From Lingula anatina (lineage: Eukaryota; Brachiopoda; Lingulata; Lingulida; Lingulidae): 64,000 bases of DNA. Of the stretch, positions 10,831-22,503 are shown one piece after another (position 1 is the first letter of the stretch; every line of letters begins with the position of its first letter). Made by a program: the position numbers and the translations under genes. The stretch covers positions 354,504 through 418,503 of the forward strand of contig NW_019773659.1 in the NCBI RefSeq assembly GCF_001039355.2, read 5' to 3'. Under the pieces are notes generated by a model. It worked only from the letters and a program-made list of their open reading frames with translations. It searched no databases and was not told the origin of the DNA.

Positions 10831-12749
10831 TAACTGTTTTGGTGTTTAATTTCATTAGCAAATGTAATTGTTACCGCAATCTTAAATAAACATTGCGTTT
10901 TTGCCACACGCAAAGGTTACTCCAAGGCCCCGTAACTCGAAAGCATCGCACATTGCGACCGAGCGCAAGCATCTCGATTTCATACCTCGCCCATACTCGC
11001 CCCATATAATAACCACGAAATTAAAGGTGGTATCGCTATATTCGCAATTCTCGATGCTGTTTAATAACGGAGCCCTGGTTATTTTTCGTGACACTCTGAT
11101 TGTGCACTCAGGTTGTAAATTTAAGCGACTGGGCATATTTTGTCATCAGTGGCGATGGTAACATACTTCCAAATATTTCTCCATAACTGCAATAATGTGT
11201 CAATTCATCCGCAAATTTGATTGCTTCAGCAATCTTTATAAGCATGTGTTTTTGGCACATGCAAAGGTAACTCCAGGCACGAACAGGCAGCATATATTAT
11301 GTATTTTCTTTTGTGCCATATCCTAAGCAATAACAAATATGGGGGATGAATGCAAACGGTGGGTTCTATTATGGTGTCTTATAGCGAGACGAATAGTATA
11401 GAAATGTTTCCAATAGATCACTTACATGGGTGGTAAATATTTTATGGGTGGATGGAAACCCATCGATCAACCGGTATACTCTACCAAACGTTGCTCTGCA
11501 ACTTATTATTGCAATGCATATCAGGCAACACGCAAAGCACTTTGTCAAATCTTGGTAAACGTTAAAAAAACTCCTTATTTTAGATCTGTAAGAATTTATC
11601 AAACACTTAGCGTTCTCTATTTTCAATTAACTATTTTAGTATTACTGTATCACTTTTCAACTCAGTGTTCATGTAGACACCTAAAAGCTTTAACTTATCA
11701 ACCCATCGTACCAAAATTTCATTGATGAAATTTGGTGACTTGATTTTTTTCTAAAGTCTGCTAGTAACTGCTTCTGTTCTACATGTAGCATTCTTTAACA
11801 TCATACCAAGACAAATGACTCTTGAACTTTACTTCTTAATCAGATTAATTAACAAGCCTACTTTACCTCTTTTAATAATTTATACAGTGTATTATCTCTG
11901 AACCCCCATCAAGTTCCCCACTCTAACGGTCTATGAGGAAAACGAAGAAAATCGGAAAACAATGGTGTCTATGGATCCCTAAATTTCATCACAAATGACT
12001 ACAGTGCCACGTCTATCCTGCACGACTGAAAAACAACCATATATTAGGTATTTAAGTTTATTTGTCTCAAATCATGTCAGCAGTCTGGCGCTATCTGACA
12101 TTTAAACATTTAAAGACCCGTTGCTGCTGCTGCACATGCGTGAACGTTTTTTCTGTCGTTTGTGATATACGTGCATTTGTTACCTATTGCTTGCACATTA
12201 TAAGACAGTGAATTAAACTGCGTGGTCCAAATTATTTTTTTCATTAATTGCTGTTGTGCTGCACTGTTATAAAGGTAGTGCAACTTCGAGTGGTTAAAGC
12301 CAGTGCCGATCGAGTGCCTATAATGATCGAAACCTTTTGTTAAACAAACGAGCACAGTGTCTGTATTATGTCATTCTTGAGTAGAAACCAGCCTTAAAAC
12401 AAAAAAGGAAAGACAAATGCTTTGTATGGATTAACAAAAATATTTGTTACTTATTGTTTGCACATTATATGCGTGACAGTGCATAAAACACTTTAGTTCA
12501 AATCATCTTCTTAATCCATTGTTATTGTGCTGCAGTGTAAAAAAAGGTAAACCATGAAAATGTACAATCCCCATAAAAATATATCCAGTTACCTTCAATG
12601 GGACTTTTTGATAAACAAAGGAGCAGAATGTCTGTATTATATCATTCTTGAGTAGATAACAGCCTTTAAACATAAAAGAAAAGCAGAAATGCTTCGTGTG
12701 GATAAAGAAAAACGGATGCTTTGTCATATTTCTGTCAAACAAATTTTGA
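10831..12749. other. non-coding flank of array unit 2
   Basis: No supportable gene. It matches 18657-20560 at very high identity. A roughly 90-bp block (ccccgtaactcgaaagcatcgc..) at about 10928-11010 is also found upstream of exon 1 in each unit. The sequence stops at an N (12750) exactly where the region before exon 4 should continue, so exons 4, 3 and most of exon 2 of the unit 2 gene are absent. Confidence 0.6.
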
Positions 12750-12750
12750 N

Positions 12751-13101
12751 TGGTTTGACCAGCTGACACCCCAAGCATAAAGCTCAAAATGATACCTAAA
12801 AACAAGATGATGAGTTTATATATTCGATTTTTTTCATGCAATTTTGGATTATGGTTGCTTCAACAAACCGTCCGGTTTTTTCCCCTTATTTTTTCTTTTG
12901 AAACAAAAGCTTCATTTGGATCTTTATCTTTTAACACCAGAAATATCATCGTCTTAGCGAAGCTAACATGCAGATTAATTTCATTTTTTCGGTTATCATT
13001 CCTTCAATTTCGATACAAATTGAACCTTGGATTTGTGATGCCAAACGTTATAAATCTAGTTATAAATCTGTACCATGAGAAAACATCTTACCAAAAAACA
13101 T
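12751..13101 (-). pseudogene. pentraxin copy 2, only exon 1 and the start of exon 2
   Basis: Exon 1 (ATG 13101-13099, donor after 13092) and the first 45 bases of exon 2 (12795-12751) match copy 1, then end at the N at 12750. The remaining 252 bases of exon 2 and exons 3 and 4 are missing. Because the break is at an assembly gap, the gene may be whole in the real genome. An apparent 112-residue frame across the N is an artefact. Confidence 0.65.
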
Positions 13102-15082
13102 AGTTGGTCCAAAACAGCTCTTACTGCCCAAGATAAGAGAAAATTATGGATGAAAAATATAGTTTACGTACATATGTTAACAGCTGGTGCAATTGTTAAT
13201 ATGACAATTGATTATGTCTCACTCTGCAACATTTTTCATCACTATTACCAACGTATTGATTTCTAACGCGATAACACCGGAAGTAGCGATAATGGTTTCT
13301 TTTTTATCTGTCTGTGTTAACGTATAATACCGGCGCTTCAAGCAAAAGAATAAATGCACTTGTATTTTGCATTTAGGCTTGCCTGTATTTTCATATGCTG
13401 TATTTTCATGTGCTGCGTTTCATACTACCATTTACAGAAATTGTTTCGTGTTTAATCAATCACGTTGAAGGATATTCAATCGTACTGGTACCCCAAATAT
13501 ACATGAATAAATAAAAAAACAAAGAAAATAATATTTTGAATATATTTTTTCACGTAAAGTGTTACAGAAATTTGATATATAGTTAATCCGTGTCATATGA
13601 AAACGCTAGCTCTCATTATATGTTTTATTCCTGCGAATCGAAAAATACAACTAACAAATTTTAATAACATAGAATTTAAATATATTTATTTATCTGGCAC
13701 AGCTACAGTCTACATTAAAGTAAATTTAAAATTAATGCACTTCAAGAGAAAATTTTATCGTCTTTGAAAATGACTACTTTTTTAACTGGTGACTGCACGG
13801 AAATGGCCAAAAGTGCGTTCAGGGCCCCGTCACTCGAAAGCATCGCGCACTGCGACCGAGCGTAAGCGTCTCGATTCCATAACTCTCCCATACCAGCCCC
13901 ATATAATACATTGTAGCCTCTACATGTATGTGATATCGCTAAATTAGCAATATGCTATGCTTTCTATCTACGGGCTCTGACTTATCTCTGTTTTTGGGTT
14001 TACTGGTACTGGGCCAGAGGAGGAAAAGCAGTCATCCAAGAAAATTTGCACAGGTAAGCCTCGCCCTAGATTTTGACCCCCCTAGGTCAGGCCATAGAAG
14101 TAGAGAAAATTTCTCTACTTCTATGGTCAGGCTAACCCTAACCATTATAACTATATGGAGGGCGGACTTTATGTTACACGGACCCTCAGTTTCGATACGC
14201 AGGGATGTTACAATAGCTGACAGTGCTGAGACGGAGTGGCTAAAGCACATCGCTCGACTCGTTTTTCCAGGTTCAGTAAATGGTCGCGTGTAAAGGCGAA
14301 TGGCATCCGATAGATGTTCATCAGACCCTGCATGATAAAGCTGCGTACAACATAGCACTTTAACACTATGACCGGTTATTTTCCTGGCCTTTGAGTTCGG
14401 GAAGGTCGAATAAAACTCACTTTTTGCTGGGAAAAGTCTGATTTGGCTAAAATTTTGATCTAGGTACACGGTACAGGTTCCATGGTTAAAATTTCACTTT
14501 TTCAGAAAAATACCCCCGTTTAATTTCTTTGCAACTGACTATAAAACTGAAGGAATAAATGATAAATGCTTTGCAAATATTTAACCACACACATTTCATT
14601 ATTGGGATTTATTTATTAATAAGTGGTGGCCATCCGCGATATAAGTCAGTTACAACTACTTGTCTACTGTGTGAGACGTTATCTCGGATGTCAGTCAGTG
14701 ACGACCAGTGTTGTAATTATTAAATAGAAAAGCACTTGTTGACATTGTTAGCTTAACTTGTTTGACTTGCCCAAACCAATGTATTACAAAATATACACCT
14801 TAATGATTACTCTGTTGAGAAATGGTATTTTAGAGTGTGAACGGTGCCATTTGGTACAGTTTAGAACCATGACTTAGCTAGTCAAAATTCTGATTTCAAG
14901 AGGGGACCAGAAATCGACCCCCCTCCCCCCGCTAAATACGCCACTGCACCTTCTTCGTTTTGAGCAAAATACAAAATCAAATTGGACATTATTTTAAACC
15001 TCGCGCGAGAATATGCCGTTGAGAGCAGCTCTTCAGTAACAGTTCCTAAATCCCTATTAAACTAACATGAACCGTACGTGTC
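13102..15082. other. upstream flank of pentraxin copy 2
   Basis: No supportable gene. It is nearly identical to 3450-5265 but keeps about 150 bp (around 13398-13560) that unit 1 has lost; unit 3 keeps them too. It carries the same palindromic insertion as unit 1 at 14087-14131. Confidence 0.6.
14087..14131. repeat. 35-bp perfect palindrome with 5-bp flanking duplication, unit 2
   Basis: The palindrome at 14092-14126 is flanked by tcagg at 14087-14091 and 14127-14131. Its sequence is identical to 4276-4310. Sharing by units 1 and 2 but not 3 places the insertion after those units separated from unit 3, or in one haplotype. Confidence 0.85.
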
Positions 15083-16420
15083 CGGGTTGCCATGCTCGAT
15101 AAGATTGTGGTAGAGCGACTCAGCAGTGCGACAGTGCCATTGCGTCTCTCTGGGCTGAGTGATTGTACAAAAAGGAGCGGGTCAGCTCTACAGCAATGCA
15201 ATAGGTGGTCAAACACCAGTAGAGATCTTACTAAAAACCCCCTTTACACTGGACGGCGTTCTTTCTGCGCCCTTTGTGCGACCATGAAAATGCCATGGCT
15301 GTGGTCGTAGAAAGGAGACATAAGCATCGCTTTCTGGTTGCAGAATGAATTCTCAATGATCGGCCAGTTGTCGGCACGTACCAATATTCTTTCTTCCCTT
15401 CTTTCTTGTTGTAAATGGAATTATGAAAGTTTGTGGTGCACTAGGAAGGAGGAGACATAAAGTATTTACTTTTTAACCTCACACGGGGCTGTTCTGCGAG
15501 CAGAAAGTCCACTGTAAAGGGGGCTTATATTAACGGAGAAGGAGTACACGTATACATGCCCTGACAAGCTGTTACAAACCATTGTAACAATGTATATATG
15601 ACTTATAAAGTGTTTTTTTTTGTTTTTTTTTCATATCACAGCATTTCAATTAAAAATAGGCCAGTAGACCAGATAGAGCAGCGGCGAGCGCTTATGTCCC
15701 TTAAGCCTCGGACACAACTGGTCGTGCGGGCTATTACGGGCTGTTTGCGTCCACATTTTGCGCAGAATCTCACGTCCCACGCAGTTTGCAGACAGCCCAT
15801 AAGCACGTACGGAGGATGTTGGACTTGTCCAAAAGATTCTACGAATAGCCTGAGAACAGCGAGGCCGCAAGCGTAACTTGCCCTCCTCGCACGTTGTGCA
15901 TTTACAATTAACGCCGACTGTGTAACGTGTACAACAATTTGCTCCTTCATGCAAGACGCACATGAAGGGACAAGTGCCCTTTGCGTGTTGAGTAAGGCGC
16001 ACGCCATCACAACTAACGAACAAAGTCGAGAGCACACCGGGAATGCGTCGCACGTGCGTCACCCCCACGCCTGGTGTATAAAGGTCATGTCTTTATATGA
16101 ACGTCCACTGTGTAACGTGTACAACAATTTTCAATTTTTTCAAATTTTTGCTCAATATAAATTCTAATATGCCTCCGAAAGGCAAGAGAAAGAAGCTTAC
16201 ATAGTAGAAAAAGGAGGAAGAAGAAGAAAGAAGAGGAGAACAGGAAGCAAAACTGACATACGACGTCAGTACGTCACCACAAACGTGTGAGGCAAGTGTG
16301 AAGCAAAACTGACGCAAAAAGGCACTACTTTCGCCGTGCGTTGCATTCCCTTCGTAAGTGACGAGTGTGTGCCACGTACACAGGAAGCAAGAAAAACTCA
16401 AGAAATGAGAACAATTACAA
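15083..16420. repeat. array-specific GC-richer repeat block, unit 2
   Basis: Full-length version of the block at 5246-6087, including the MITE at 15238-15523. Antisense frames of 133-140 residues (15636-16068) change reading frame between units and are judged non-coding. Confidence 0.55.
15238..15523. mobile_element. MITE with CCCCCTTTACACTGGACGG ends (copy a)
   Basis: The left end CCCCCTTTACACTGGACGGC and the right end (reverse complement CCCCCTTTACAGTGGACTTT) are inverted repeats. Orthologous copies lie at 24700-24905 and 57749-57945, with an independent copy at 60965-61168. This copy is longer because about 80 bp (15381-15461) matching the reverse complement of 38894-38973 replaces part of its middle. 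No clear target duplication was found, so the superfamily is open. Confidence 0.7.
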
Positions 16421-17190
16421 CCATCCATCCTCCATCTTAAAATAAACTTAGCTTATTTAACTAATGTTCATAGCGTTCGCTTAACCTAATTCCAGCGCCT
16501 TAAATATTGGGGCATAAAAATTATAAATGACCATGATGCTAGTTATTTGTATAATGTATGATACAACAAATCTGGCCACGATTGCACTAGTTCATTTTAT
16601 TGTTTAATTCACAAAAGTTACCTTCAACACCACTATATAATGAAATAAATAGCCATCTGCTAGCCACCTGCAAATAACATGCCACAAATCAATCAATCAA
16701 TCAATGCTCTTCGTCCCGTGTGGGACATAAGGCCACAGTCACTTATTTCCATTTGGCCCAAAGTTATGTGAGAAATGATGGGTAGTACTTTCTTACCTGG
16801 TGGTTTGCCCTTCAACGACAGATAACCAGTGTCTGCCGCTGCTGAAATGCCGCCTTTAAATACTGTCAACGCTCCAACGACATTGTTCCAAGCGATACAC
16901 CAGTGGTGTCAGGCCCATCAAAGATTTCAGTACTCAGAAATGGTACTTTTATCTCCAGACTAAATAAATGGAGCAAGAGGTTTCCATTTGCATAGAACCC
17001 AATGAGGAAAGCGTTGTAGTTTTCGTCACTCACGGCGTAAGACAGGAGTGTATATAAAGTTTCAGGTGCAGCAAAGGTTGTCTTGGCCCACAGACATGCT
17101 GTAATGGCAGTCATCTCAGGTGTGGTTGTAATCAACTTCACGTATCGCTCTGTGCACTGCGGAGAAGGCCAATAGAGAATAGTAGTTTAT
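16421..17190 (-). pseudogene. second-type pentraxin pseudogene, unit 2
   Basis: Exon 3 (17190-16797) and exon 4 stub (16435-16421) are as in the 6.1-6.9 kb copy, with the same one-base loss before the HxCxxW region (reads IFDGPDTTGV and stops after MSLER). Only a handful of substitutions separate it from unit 1. Confidence 0.75.
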
Positions 17191-20100
17191 CTGAAAGAAA
17201 GAAAGGTACTTGTGTCTTATACATTGCGGCCATAATATGTGCGGGCGGTTTTCCAGAAAAGTCTTTTGTTCTGTTTTGTTTCAGAATTTTAGAGCAGCTT
17301 TACAAGCCGGTGTAACGAAACTGAGATGACCTTGTAACAGTGAGTCCGCCCTCCTTTCAGTTATAATACACTGGTCAACTGGGGATCGTGTCTTTTGCTA
17401 ATTTCTTTATTTTCAAAGTAAAAGGAAGAAAAAAGATAAAATTGAAAAAGAACACTTCAGAAGAGCACTGCCTTAACACGCGTTTACATTAAAAACGCTT
17501 TATGGCAACCAGCAGTAAAATGTCTCATGTCAGCAAGAAACCGGATGCAAAATCTCCTTAGTAGTGTTTATAGCCACCCTTGAAAGTTTGTGAAAATCTT
17601 ATTATAATGTTTCATGGTTATGGTCAGCTATTATGTAATTGGTTATTGCTCAACTGTTTTATATTGCATAGCTTTAACATATGTTTCTTTTATTATCAAC
17701 TTCCCTTAATAAGGACGAATGACTTTGCTGGAAACCGTCACGCTCCCTCCCTTATCTAATCTATTCCAGTTATACTTAAAGACTTAATTCAACTAAGTAT
17801 ATATTTTAATATAAAAAACACAAAAGCGTCACTCTGTTTCTCAATAAAAAACAAATGTGCAGCTTGGTTTTTATCCAACTCAAAATATAAACAAATATTC
17901 TGCCACTTTTTGATAAGGGTGGCGATCTTGCTCTACTACTCAAATAGGTATTTCTTCTAAGGGTCTCTTAGTTTAATGACACCTGCTGAAAAAAGCGTCA
18001 AGAAACACTTGATAATCTTTATTTTGCAAATGCGACTGAGCAAGCCTGCAACCTTGTGAACAGTCTGAAAAACTGGCAAAAAAGTAATAAGTAAAGATGG
18101 AAAAATGATGTGTGTGTCAAATACCCACCATGAAGGTGCATATAACTTTCATAGTCTGTTGGAGAAACTTTGCTTTCAAAAATGATAAATTGCTTTTTTG
18201 TATGCATCTGTCATACAGTTTTTGCACAATTGTATACATAAACAGATTTTGTAACTACGACAACGTCTGTTTGAGACAGATCTTCCTATTTCAAAGCCAT
18301 TAAGTTTTGATAATTATTCCCTGGGACATTAGATGCACATTTGATAAATTGCTGTGCGAAATGTATGAGTTTGGCCAATAAAAAATTTACAACTTCTGCG
18401 ACGCCGAGGGGAAGCACATTACTTTTTGCCAGTTTTAAAACTGTCCATATGGTTGCACGTTCGCTCAGTCGCATAAGCTACATTAAGGCAACAAAGTTAA
18501 ATGGAACAGATTATCAAGTATTTCTACACGCATTTCAGCAAGTGTCATTGAACTAAGAGACCCTTAGCAATTTGCACTCTGGCCTCTCAAGTCGTCTCTT
18601 TTAGAGACCGGTAATTTTGTCAACAGTGGAGGTGATATACATATCCATATATTTGTCCATAACTGTTTTGGTGTTTAATTTCATTAGCAAATGTAATTGT
18701 TACCGCAATCTTAAATAAACATTGCGTTTTTGCCACACGCAAAGGTTACTCCAAGGCCCCGTAACTCGAAAGCATCGCACATTGCGACCGAGCGCAAGCA
18801 TCTCGATTTCATACCTCGCCCATACTCGCCCCATATAACCACGAAATTAAAGGTGGTTTCGCTATATTCGCAATTCTCGATGCTGTTTAATAACGGAGCC
18901 CTGGTTATTTTTCGTGACACTCTGATTGTGCACTCAGGTTGTAAATTTAAGCGACTGGGCATATTTTGTCATCAGTGGCGATGGTAACATACTTCCAAAT
19001 ATTTCTCCATAACTGCAATAATGTGTCAATTCATCCGCGAATTTGATTGCTTCAGCAATCTTTATAAGCATGTGTTTTTGGCACATGCAAAGGTAACTCC
19101 AGGCACGAACAGGCAGCATATATTATGTATTTTCTTTTGTGCCATATCCTAAGCAATAACAAATATGGGGGATGAATGCAAACGGTGGGTTCTATTATGG
19201 TGTCTTATAGCGAGACGAATAGTATTGAAATGTTTCCAATATATCACTTACATGGGTGGTAAATATTTTATGGGTGGATGGAAACCCATCGATCAACCGG
19301 TATACTCTACCAAACGTTGCTCTGCAACTTATTATTGCAATGCATATCAGGAAACACGCAAAGCACTTTGTCAAATCTTGGTAAACGTTAAAAAAACTCC
19401 TTATTTTAGATCTGTAAGAATTTATCAAACACTTAGCGTTCCCTATTTTCAATTAGCTATTTTAGTATTACTGTATCACTTTTCAACTCAGTGTTCATGT
19501 AGACACCTAAAAGCTTTAACTTATCAACCCATCGTACCAAAATTTCATTGATGAAATTTGGTGACTTGATTTTTTTCTAAAGTCTGCTAGTAACTGCTTC
19601 TGTTCTACGAGTAGCATTCTTTAACATCATACCAAGACAAATGACTCTTGAACTTTACTTCTTAATCAGATTAATTAACAAGCCTACTTTACCTCTTTTA
19701 ATAATTTATACAGTGTATTATCTCTGAACCCCCTTCAAGTTCCCCACTCTAACGGTCTATGAGGAAAACGAAGAAAATCGGAAAACAATGGTGTCTATGG
19801 ATCCCTAAATTTCATCACAAATGACTACAGTGCCACGTCTATCCTGCCCGACTGAAAAACAACCATATATTAGGTATTTGAGTTTATTTGTCTCATATCA
19901 TGTCAGCAGTCTGGCGCTATCAGACTTTTAAACATTTAAAGACCCGTTGCTGCTGCTGCACATGCGTGAACGTTTTTTCTGTCGTTTGTGATATACGTGC
20001 ATTTGTTACCTATTGCTTGCACATTATAAGACAGTGAATTAAACTGCGTGGTCCAAATTATTTTTTTCATTCATTGCTGTTGTGCTGCACTGTTATAAAG

Positions 20101-20592
20101 GTAGTGCAACTTCGAGTGGTTAAAGCCAGTGCCGAGTGCCTATAATGATCGAAACCTTTTGTTAAACAAACGAGCACAGTGTCTGTATTATGTCATTCTT
20201 GAGTAGAAACCAGCCTTAAAACAAAAAAGGAAAGACAAATGCTTTGTATGGATTAACAAAAATATTTGTAACTTATTGTTTGCACATTATATGCGTGACA
20301 GTGCATAAAACACTTTAGTTCAAATCATCTTCTTAATCCATTGTTATTGTGCTGCAGTGTAAAAAAAAGGTAAACCATGAAAATGTACAATCCCCATAAA
20401 AATATATCCAGTTACCTTCAATAGGACTTTTTGATAAACAAAGGAGCAGAATGTCTGTATTATATCATTCTTGAGTAGATAACAGCCTTTAAACATAAAA
20501 GAAAAGCAGAAATGCTTCGTGTGGATAAAGACAAACGGATGCTTTGTCATATTTCTGTCAAAGAAATTTGGACGAATGATGTTTTTTTTTTC
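17191..20592. other. spacer and downstream flank between units 2 and 3
   Basis: No supportable gene. 17805-18650 is the single copy of the spacer that is doubled in unit 1. The empty transposon site (catatccatatatttg) is near 18645. The roughly 90-bp recurrent block is at about 18757-18835. 18657-20560 repeats 10831-12749. Confidence 0.6.
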
Positions 20593-22441
20593 TTATTTGT
20601 ATCTGCAAAGAACTTCTCCATACGTAGACATTTCGTGACTTTCTTTGGTAACGGTATCCCATGAGATGACGTTTCCTCTCAGATTTTCGTCACAATTTGC
20701 TATTGCTGCGACATTAACATTGTAGGTGTTCCAGACATTGATGCTTGTGACGTCACCAATATATGCTTGATTAACTTCAAATCCGCCGCCTACACTGTCT
20801 TGGTCTTGACCAACAATCCATACTCCATCTTAAAATAAAATTAGTTTTTTCAAACTAACTTTACTTATTCGGGTATAAAGCTTATAAATAAACATGGTGC
20901 TTGTGCACAATATACCTGTATGTCACAACAAATTTGGCAACGATCCAAATTTTCATCGAATGTACTACTAATTTATAATAATAATTAATGATAATGATAA
21001 TGAAGTATCCTTCTGCTAGTTGTCAAGATTGATATTGACTTTGTGAGAAATATTTAGTAATGTCTTACTTGGTGGTATGCTCCTAGACGTCTGGAAACCA
21101 GTGCCCCCCGCTGCTGGCATGCCATCTCTGAATACTCTCCACGCTCCAACGCTATTGTTCCAAGCGAAACACCAATGGTGCCAGGCTCCATCATTAATTT
21201 CAGAACTTGGAATTGGTGTTGTGAAATGCTGACCAGATATATGGAAAAAGATGTTTCCATTCCCAACGAACCCAGCGAGGAAAGCATTGGTGTTGCCACT
21301 CACGGCGTAAGACAGGAGATGTATAAGGTTCGATGCAGCAAAGGTTGTCTTGGCCCACAGACAGGCTGTAATGGCAGTCATCTCAGGTGTGGTGGTAATC
21401 AACTTCACGTATCTCTCGGTGGACTGCGGAGATGGCCAACGGAAGATCGTGGTTTTATCTGAAATTAAACACGGTAGGTTTTAATTTTCAATTGAAATTT
21501 AACTGGTATAGGTGTGCCTTTCACACCATTAGACACTCACCTTTTGTACCCCTTTAAAAGAAAAGATTAGCATTGGGTTTAACCTTTGTGCGCCTTCTTT
21601 CTAGACTGTTTAAGATTGACTATACTATGCCTGCTACATGTACTAATAAGCGCATTTTAAACGATTCACAACTATTATTTTAACCACTGAGATATGAAAT
21701 ACATTTTAAAGACAATCACAAACTGATCCCGTAGTGCACCAAATTACTTTATTATGCTTCGCGAAACACAAGAAACCAAGAGTTCCTATATGTTCCTATT
21801 TTCTATTTTGTCACACAAATATTGTTTCTAAAGTACATACCTGTGAGAGCGTCTTGAAAGACAATGAACTTACAGCCTGCATCCACCACTACGTCCGTCA
21901 TGACTTCATTAATTTTACTCGCTCCGTATATGGAACAAATTTGCGCACTCTTGCAATATTGAGCGGCGTATCCACCCAACTTCTGTATTCTTAACGCGCA
22001 TTCCACGGCAGAGTTTGCTCTTTTGACGCCCAAATGTGAACGGTTCTCTGGCATTTGTAGATGGTCATGAGCAACGAATCTTGCTGTCTGTACGCTTTGA
22101 CCGTCTGACACCCCAAGAATAATGCCCACAACGATGCCTAAAATCAAGACGATGAGTGCATATATTTGATATTTTTCATGCAATTTTGGATTATGGTCGC
22201 TTCAACAAACAGTCCGGGTTTTTTCCCCTTATTTTTCTTTTGAAATGAAAGCTTCATTTGGATCCTTATCTTTTAACACTAGAAATAGCATCGTCCTAGC
22301 AAAGCTAACATGGAGATGATTTTTTTTTCGATTATCTTTCTTTCAATTTCGACACAAATTGAACCTTGGATTTTGAGATGCCAAACGTTATAAATCTAGT
22401 TATGAATCTGAACCATGAGAAATCATCTTACCAAAAAGCAT
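20593..22441 (-). CDS. PAN/apple-pentraxin secreted protein, array copy 3 (complete, four exons)
   Basis: Best-preserved member of the array. Exons: 22441-22432 (ATG, three codons plus one base), 22137-21841, 21458-21069 and 20828-20593 (stop). All borders are consensus: G/GTAAG, ttttag/, ACAG/GTATGT, tttcag/, GTAAGA and ttttaag/; the phases join into one 310-residue frame. The product has a signal peptide (MLFGIVVGIILGVSDGQ), a PAN/apple-like region (ANSAVECALR..GGYAAQYC..ICSIYG) and a pentraxin domain with the cysteine pair in CLW and HHWCFAW, calcium-site residues QDQD and E in VGGGFEVNQ, and the usual GDVTSINVWN strand. Pentraxins usually form calcium-dependent oligomers that bind sugars or phospho-ligands on microbes or damaged cells; that role here is inference. 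The PAN-pentraxin combination is unusual compared with vertebrate CRP, SAP or PTX3. Confidence 0.85.
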
Positions 22442-22494
22442 AGTTGGTCCAAAACAGCTCTTACTGCACAAGATAAGAGAAAATTCTGGATGAA

Positions 22495-22503
22495 AAATAT
22501 AGT
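22495..22503 (-). promoter_or_regulatory. TATA-like element upstream of pentraxin copy 3
   Basis: The minus strand reads ctatatttttc about 55-60 bases above the start codon. The same motif is kept above exon 1 in copies 1 and 2. Position and conservation fit a core promoter, but the start of transcription is unknown. Confidence 0.35.

Noticed and set aside
12503-12841. 112-residue minus frame joining a pentraxin signal peptide to another sequence
   Set aside because: It crosses the N at 12750, so the fusion is an assembly artefact.
15636-16068. Long overlapping antisense frames rich in cysteine and arginine (also 5246-5704, 25159-25467, 50896-51241)
   Set aside because: Reading frames and ends change between copies by indels not multiples of three; this is a GC-richer repeat, not a gene.
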